This document shows, one piece after another, positions 5,673 through 8,121 of a stretch of 8,121 nucleotides of DNA. How positions within the stretch are numbered: the stretch's first letter is position 1; the number at the start of each line of letters is the position of its first letter. Under the pieces are notes generated by a model. The model did not search any database and was not told the DNA's origin. It saw only the letters and a program-made list of their open reading frames with translations. A program made the position numbers and the translations under genes. The stretch comes from Chloroflexota bacterium. GTDB lineage: Bacteria; Chloroflexota; Limnocylindria; Limnocylindrales; CSP1-4. The DNA lies in contig JAKAHL010000078.1 of NCBI GenBank assembly GCA_021815005.1, positions 1 through 8,121 on the forward strand, given 5' to 3'.

Positions 5673-6247
5673 GCGAGCGCGCGCGTGGCCCTTCGGACCC
5701 GCGCCCGAGGCCTGGCGCCCGCCTCGGCGTCGTCGGCCGCCTCGTCGGCCGCGTCGTCCGCCGCGTCGCCGTCGTCGCCGCGGCCCGCCGGGATCAGGTC
5801 GTCCAGCGAATCGAGGTAGTCGATGTACAGCTTCCCGTCGAGATGGTCCAGCTCGTGCTGGAGGGCACGGCCGAGGAGCCCCGAGCCGGACACCTTGAAC
5901 TTCTTGCCACGCCGGTCCTGCGCCACCACCCAGACCCTCTCCTTGCGGGTGACGTAGGCGACATAGCCCGGGATGGACAGGCAGCCCTCAAGGTCCCGGT
6001 CCGTTCCGTCCGAGCGGACGATCATCGGGTTGACGAGCTCGTAGAGGTGGTTCTCCACCTCCACCACGCAGCATCGGACCGGCTCGCCGAACTGCGGCGC
6101 CGCGAGGCCCACGCCGGGCGCCGCCCGCATCGTGGCGGTCAGGTCGTCGAGCAGCTCGTGGAGGACCTTGCCAAAGCTGTCCACGGTCTCGCCCCTGAGG
6201 CGCAGACGCGGGTCGCCGAGCTGGATGATGGGGCGAACGGAACTCAT
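5669..6247 (-). CDS. def: Peptide deformylase with charged C-terminal tail
   Basis: A 192-residue metalloenzyme that removes the N-formyl group from nascent proteins at the ribosome exit. All three motifs are intact: GVGLAAPQ (45-52), EGCLS (87-91) and QHELDH (130-135). Metal ligands are Cys89, His131 and His135, with Glu132 as catalytic base. The core ends near residue 155. Beyond it is an unusual tail: an Asp/Ala-rich acidic stretch (157-176) followed by a basic Arg/Ala stretch (179-191). ATG 6247 gives the expected N-terminus; the open frame upstream of it is arginine/proline-rich noise. There is no ribosome binding site, but a TATACT box sits six bases before the ATG, which fits leaderless expression. 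It overlaps fmt by four bases (GTGA). Confidence 0.95.
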   Translation of the reverse strand: MSSVRPIIQLGDPRLRLRGETVDSFGKVLHELLDDLTATMRAAPGVGLAAPQFGEPVRCCVVEVENHLYELVNPMIVRSDGTDRDLEGCLSIPGYVAYVTRKERVWVVAQDRRGKKFKVSGSGLLGRALQHELDHLDGKLYIDYLDSLDDLIPAGRGDDGDAADDAADEAADDAEAGARPRARVRRATRALA

Positions 6248-6253
6248 GGCGCG

Positions 6254-6259
6254 AGTATA
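6254..6259 (-). promoter_or_regulatory. -10 box for leaderless def transcript
   Basis: TATACT on the minus strand, one mismatch from TATAAT, is followed by six bases (CGCGCC) and then the def ATG. Initiation would fall on the A of the start codon. No Shine-Dalgarno exists between box and ATG. The best -35-like match (GTGACG at 6280-6285) has an over-long 20-bp spacer. This may be the main promoter of def-fmt and the following genes. Confidence 0.65.
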
Positions 6260-6310
6260 GGCAACGGGGTCGCGCGGGCCGTCACCGCCCCGGCGTCGCG
6301 CGGCGTGGCC

Positions 6311-6348
6311 GCCACCCGCCCCCGGCGCATTGCCCGGAGGCGGGTGGC
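6311..6348 (-). terminator. Strong hairpin downstream of the small hypothetical gene
   Basis: GCCACCCGCC (6311-6320) pairs perfectly with GGCGGGTGGC (6339-6348). Inside, CCGG (6322-6325) can pair with CCGG (6334-6337). It begins 17 nt after the stop of the 6366-6779 gene and lies upstream of the def -10 box. There is no T-tract on either side, so it is a terminator of the U-less kind, an mRNA-stabilising stem, or both. Confidence 0.5.
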
Positions 6349-6365
6349 CCGGGTGACGAACGGCC

Positions 6366-6779
6366 CTATGCGGCCGGCGGCTCCGGCGGCTGCGGCAGCT
6401 CCGGCAGCGGATCGGGCGCGTTGCCGGCCGTCTCGGCCGATGGCGAGCCGGCCTCGTTCTCGTGGCGCCAGTCGGCCGCAACCGACTGGGCCTTCTCAGC
6501 GAACCGCTGGCCGTACTCGGTGGTCATGGCGGCGGCCCGCTGCGCGGCGGGGCCGGCCTTCACGGCGGCCACGGCGGCGAGCTCGGCCGCCTTGGCGCCC
6601 ACCTCGCGGGCGACCGGCGCGGCCTCGCGGGCCACGTTCTGGATCATCGACTCGAGCTGGCTGAGCCACTCGTGGGCGCGGGCGCTCGGCGCGGCGTCAG
6701 CGCCGGATGCGGCCGCCGCCTCGGCGACCGGTTCGGTCTCGGGACCGGGCTGGGACGGGTCGATCGGTTGGTCGGTCAT
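6366..6779 (-). CDS. Small alanine-rich helical protein of unknown function
   Basis: I do not recognise a family. The 137-residue product has an acidic, Pro/Ala-rich N-terminus (1-33), a central segment (about 34-107) rich in Ala, Glu, Lys and Arg that looks like long amphipathic helices (AREVGAKAAELAAVAAVKAG; AEKAQSVAADW), and a proline-rich acidic end (111-137). There is no signal peptide, membrane segment, cysteine or obvious catalytic motif. The helical part resembles phasin-like or apolipoprotein-like coiled-coil proteins only in composition. Expression looks real: AAGGAGGT lies five bases before ATG 6779, the best ribosome binding site in the window. An upstream in-frame ATG at 6812 lacks one. 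The gene sits alone between priA and def, with a strong hairpin behind it. Confidence 0.7.
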   Translation of the reverse strand: MTDQPIDPSQPGPETEPVAEAAAASGADAAPSARAHEWLSQLESMIQNVAREAAPVAREVGAKAAELAAVAAVKAGPAAQRAAAMTTEYGQRFAEKAQSVAADWRHENEAGSPSAETAGNAPDPLPELPQPPEPPAA

Positions 6780-6784
6780 GGCGG

Positions 6785-6792
6785 ACCTCCTT
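6785..6792 (-). promoter_or_regulatory. Consensus ribosome binding site of the small hypothetical gene
   Basis: AAGGAGGT, a full anti-16S match, lies five bases before ATG 6779. It sets the start there rather than at ATG 6812 and argues that the gene is expressed well. Confidence 0.75.
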
Positions 6793-6810
6793 GGGGCGTG
6801 TCGTTGCTCC

Positions 6811-6816
6811 ATTGTC
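6811..6816 (-). promoter_or_regulatory. Weak -10-like box upstream of the small hypothetical gene
   Basis: GACAAT on the minus strand keeps A2, A4, A5 and T6 of the consensus in the 77-nt gap after priA. No -35 is evident. The gene may instead be read from the priA transcript. Confidence 0.25.
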
Positions 6817-6856
6817 GCCCCGCGGGCGCCGACGACCAGAGCCAGGCGTCGCGAGC

Positions 6857-8121
6857 CTACAGGAGGCTCTCCGGGTCCACGTCAACGCTCCACGGCGCGC
6901 CGGGCGGCGGGTCTAGGAGGGCGACCGGATCGGGCCCCCGGAGGATGACGTGGTAGCGCCACCGCTCCGCGCGCCGGGCGACGAACGCCGGCACCGGCCC
7001 CGCGACCTGGACGGCGGGCGCGAGGAGCCGGGCGCGGGCGCGCAGGTCATCGGCGTAGGCGGCCGCGGTCCGCTCGGCCGCCTCGCGCTCGGCCATGCCC
7101 ACCGTGAGCTTGACGAGCCGCCCGAACGGCGGCGATCCGAACCGACGCCGGAGCGCCAGCTCCTCCTCGTAGAACGCCCCGGCGTCCCCGTCGGCCACGG
7201 CCAGGATCGCCCGGTGGTCGGGGCGGTAGGTCTGGATCAACGCCACGCCCGGGCGGCCGCCGCGCCCAGCGCGGCCCACGGCCTGCGCCAACAGCTGGTA
7301 GGTCCGCTCGGCGGCCCGCTCGTCCGGCAGGTTGAGCGCCACGTCGGCGCTGACCACCCCGACGAGCGTGACCTCCGGCACGTCGATCCCCTTGGCGACC
7401 AGGCTGGTGCCCACCAGCACGTCCAGCCGCCCGGCAGCGAACGCGTCAAGCACGCGCTCGGCGGCCCCCTTGCGCTCGGCGACATCGCGGTCGAGGCGGC
7501 CCGTGCGCAGGCGCGGGAACCGCTCGCGGACCTCGCGCTCCACCCGCTCCGTGCCCCCGCCCAGATACCGGATGCGGGGCGAGCCGCACTGCGGGCACCG
7601 CGTCGCCGGCGGCCAGGCCCGGCCGCAGTGGTGGCAGCGCAGGCTCGTGCCGGCCTGGTGGTAGACGAGCGGCCGCTCGCAGTCCGGGCACTGCTGGACG
7701 GCGCCGCAGTCGCGGCACACGACCACCGAGGCCGTGCCGCGCCGGTTGAGGACCAGGATCGCGCGGTCTCCCGACGCCGTGTCGAGCGCCGCGAGGGCGT
7801 CCGCCAGCGATCGGGACAGGACACCGCGGTTGCCCGCGGCGAGCTCCGCCCGCATGTCCACGATCACCACCGACGGCATCTCGCCGACGGCCCGCGTCGG
7901 CAGGACGAGACGGCGATACGCCCCGGCCAGGGCGCGTCCCATGCTCTCCACCGACGGCGTCGCGCTGCCCAGCACGACGGCCGCCCCGGCACGCACCGCG
8001 AGGTCCATGGCCGCGTCGCGGGCCTGGAGCCGGGGCGTGCGGTCGCTCTTGTACGCGGGGTCGTGCTCCTCGTCCACCACCACGAGCCCCACGTCCGAGA
8101 GCGGCGCGAGCACGGCCGTCC
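6857..8121 (-). CDS. priA: Primosomal protein N' (PriA helicase), C-terminal part
   Basis: The last 420 residues of PriA, the SF2 DNA helicase that recognises stalled forks and reloads the replisome. The N-terminal DNA-binding domain and Walker A lie beyond the right edge. Visible in order are DEEHD (8074-8060, Walker B), GSATPSVES, then the zinc domain. The latter has eight cysteines in four pairs, CRDC, CPDC, CHHC and CPQC (about 7717-7586), which bind two zinc ions. Next come GTSLVAKGID (helicase motif V) and QAVGRAGRGG (motif VI), then the C-terminal domain ending in RWRYHVILRG. Motif V differs from the usual QMxAKGHxFP, having Ile and Val at the His and Phe positions. Walker B and the arginine-finger motif are intact, so ATPase activity is not excluded. 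It leads the conserved priA-def-fmt gene order. Confidence 0.95.
   Translation of the reverse strand, partial: TAVLAPLSDVGLVVVDEEHDPAYKSDRTPRLQARDAAMDLAVRAGAAVVLGSATPSVESMGRALAGAYRRLVLPTRAVGEMPSVVIVDMRAELAAGNRGVLSRSLADALAALDTASGDRAILVLNRRGTASVVVCRDCGAVQQCPDCERPLVYHQAGTSLRCHHCGRAWPPATRCPQCGSPRIRYLGGGTERVEREVRERFPRLRTGRLDRDVAERKGAAERVLDAFAAGRLDVLVGTSLVAKGIDVPEVTLVGVVSADVALNLPDERAAERTYQLLAQAVGRAGRGGRPGVALIQTYRPDHRAILAVADGDAGAFYEEELALRRRFGSPPFGRLVKLTVGMAEREAAERTAAAYADDLRARARLLAPAVQVAGPVPAFVARRAERWRYHVILRGPDPVALLDPPPGAPWSVDVDPESLL

Noticed and set aside
5725..5785. Possible tandem repeat or CRISPR-like array
   Set aside because: It is an imperfect triplet run (GTC/GCC) inside the def coding frame encoding an Asp/Ala tail, with no spacer-repeat structure.
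6260..6481. Longer def start inside the upstream open frame
   Set aside because: The extra part is Arg/Pro-rich, crosses the 6311-6348 hairpin, and has no ribosome binding site. ATG 6247 gives the normal deformylase N-terminus.
6421..6956. Plus-strand frames across the small hypothetical gene
   Set aside because: The minus-strand frame has a consensus ribosome binding site and a sensible composition; the plus frames have neither.
1..8121. tRNA, rRNA, insertion sequence, integrase, toxin-antitoxin or defence genes
   Set aside because: I looked on both strands and saw no cloverleaf, terminal inverted repeats, transposase motifs or other accessory signatures. The region reads as conserved core genome.

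Overview
This is a very GC-rich (around 70% or more by eye) stretch of bacterial chromosome carrying compact housekeeping genes, almost all on the minus strand. The gene set is priA, def, fmt, rlmN, rpe, then rpmB divergent from an Asp23-family gene and a fakA/yloV-like gene. This is the well-known priA-def-fmt-rlmN-rpe-rpmB-yloU-yloV neighbourhood of Gram-positive-type bacteria. With the high GC, frequent GTG starts, a four-cysteine bL28 and possible leaderless starts, it suggests a high-GC Chloroflexota lineage (for example Limnocylindria-like) or a relative. An actinobacterial or other Terrabacteria origin cannot be excluded from this window.

Layout, left to right. Bases 1-327 (minus) hold the first 109 residues of a DhaL/FakA-type kinase subunit, coupled by TGATG to an Asp23/Gls24-family gene (327-749). 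At 832-846 a symmetric sequence holds an extended -10 element on each strand, so one site probably fires both leftward (asp23-fakA) and rightward (rpmB, 914-1111). rpmB ends in a good hairpin plus T-rich terminator. From 5672 down to 1237 runs a tight minus-strand gene string: fmt, rlmN, rpe, dtd and an exported lipoprotein phosphoesterase. The joints in it are 46 nt, GTGA, 6 nt and ATGA. def (6247-5669) overlaps fmt by GTGA and heads the string. It has its own -10 box six bases before the ATG, which predicts a leaderless mRNA. Further right are a small alanine-rich protein of unknown function (6779-6366) with the strongest ribosome binding site in the window, and the C-terminal part of PriA (8121-6857), which runs off the window end.

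The genes serve initiator-Met formylation and deformylation (fmt, def), ribosome and tRNA quality (rlmN, rpmB, dtd), pentose phosphate interconversion (rpe), replication restart (priA) and probably exogenous fatty-acid phosphorylation (asp23-fakA). Compared with the Bacillus-type order, rsmB, the PrpC/PrkC phosphatase-kinase pair and rsgA are absent from the expected places. dtd and the phosphoesterase lie where rsgA/thiN-type genes would. I see no mobile element, CRISPR array, tRNA, rRNA or defence system. I find no convincing new multi-gene system. The most interesting signals are the symmetric bidirectional promoter, the overlapping hairpins in the rpmB leader, the leaderless def start, the charged tail on deformylase and the uncharacterised priA-def spacer gene.
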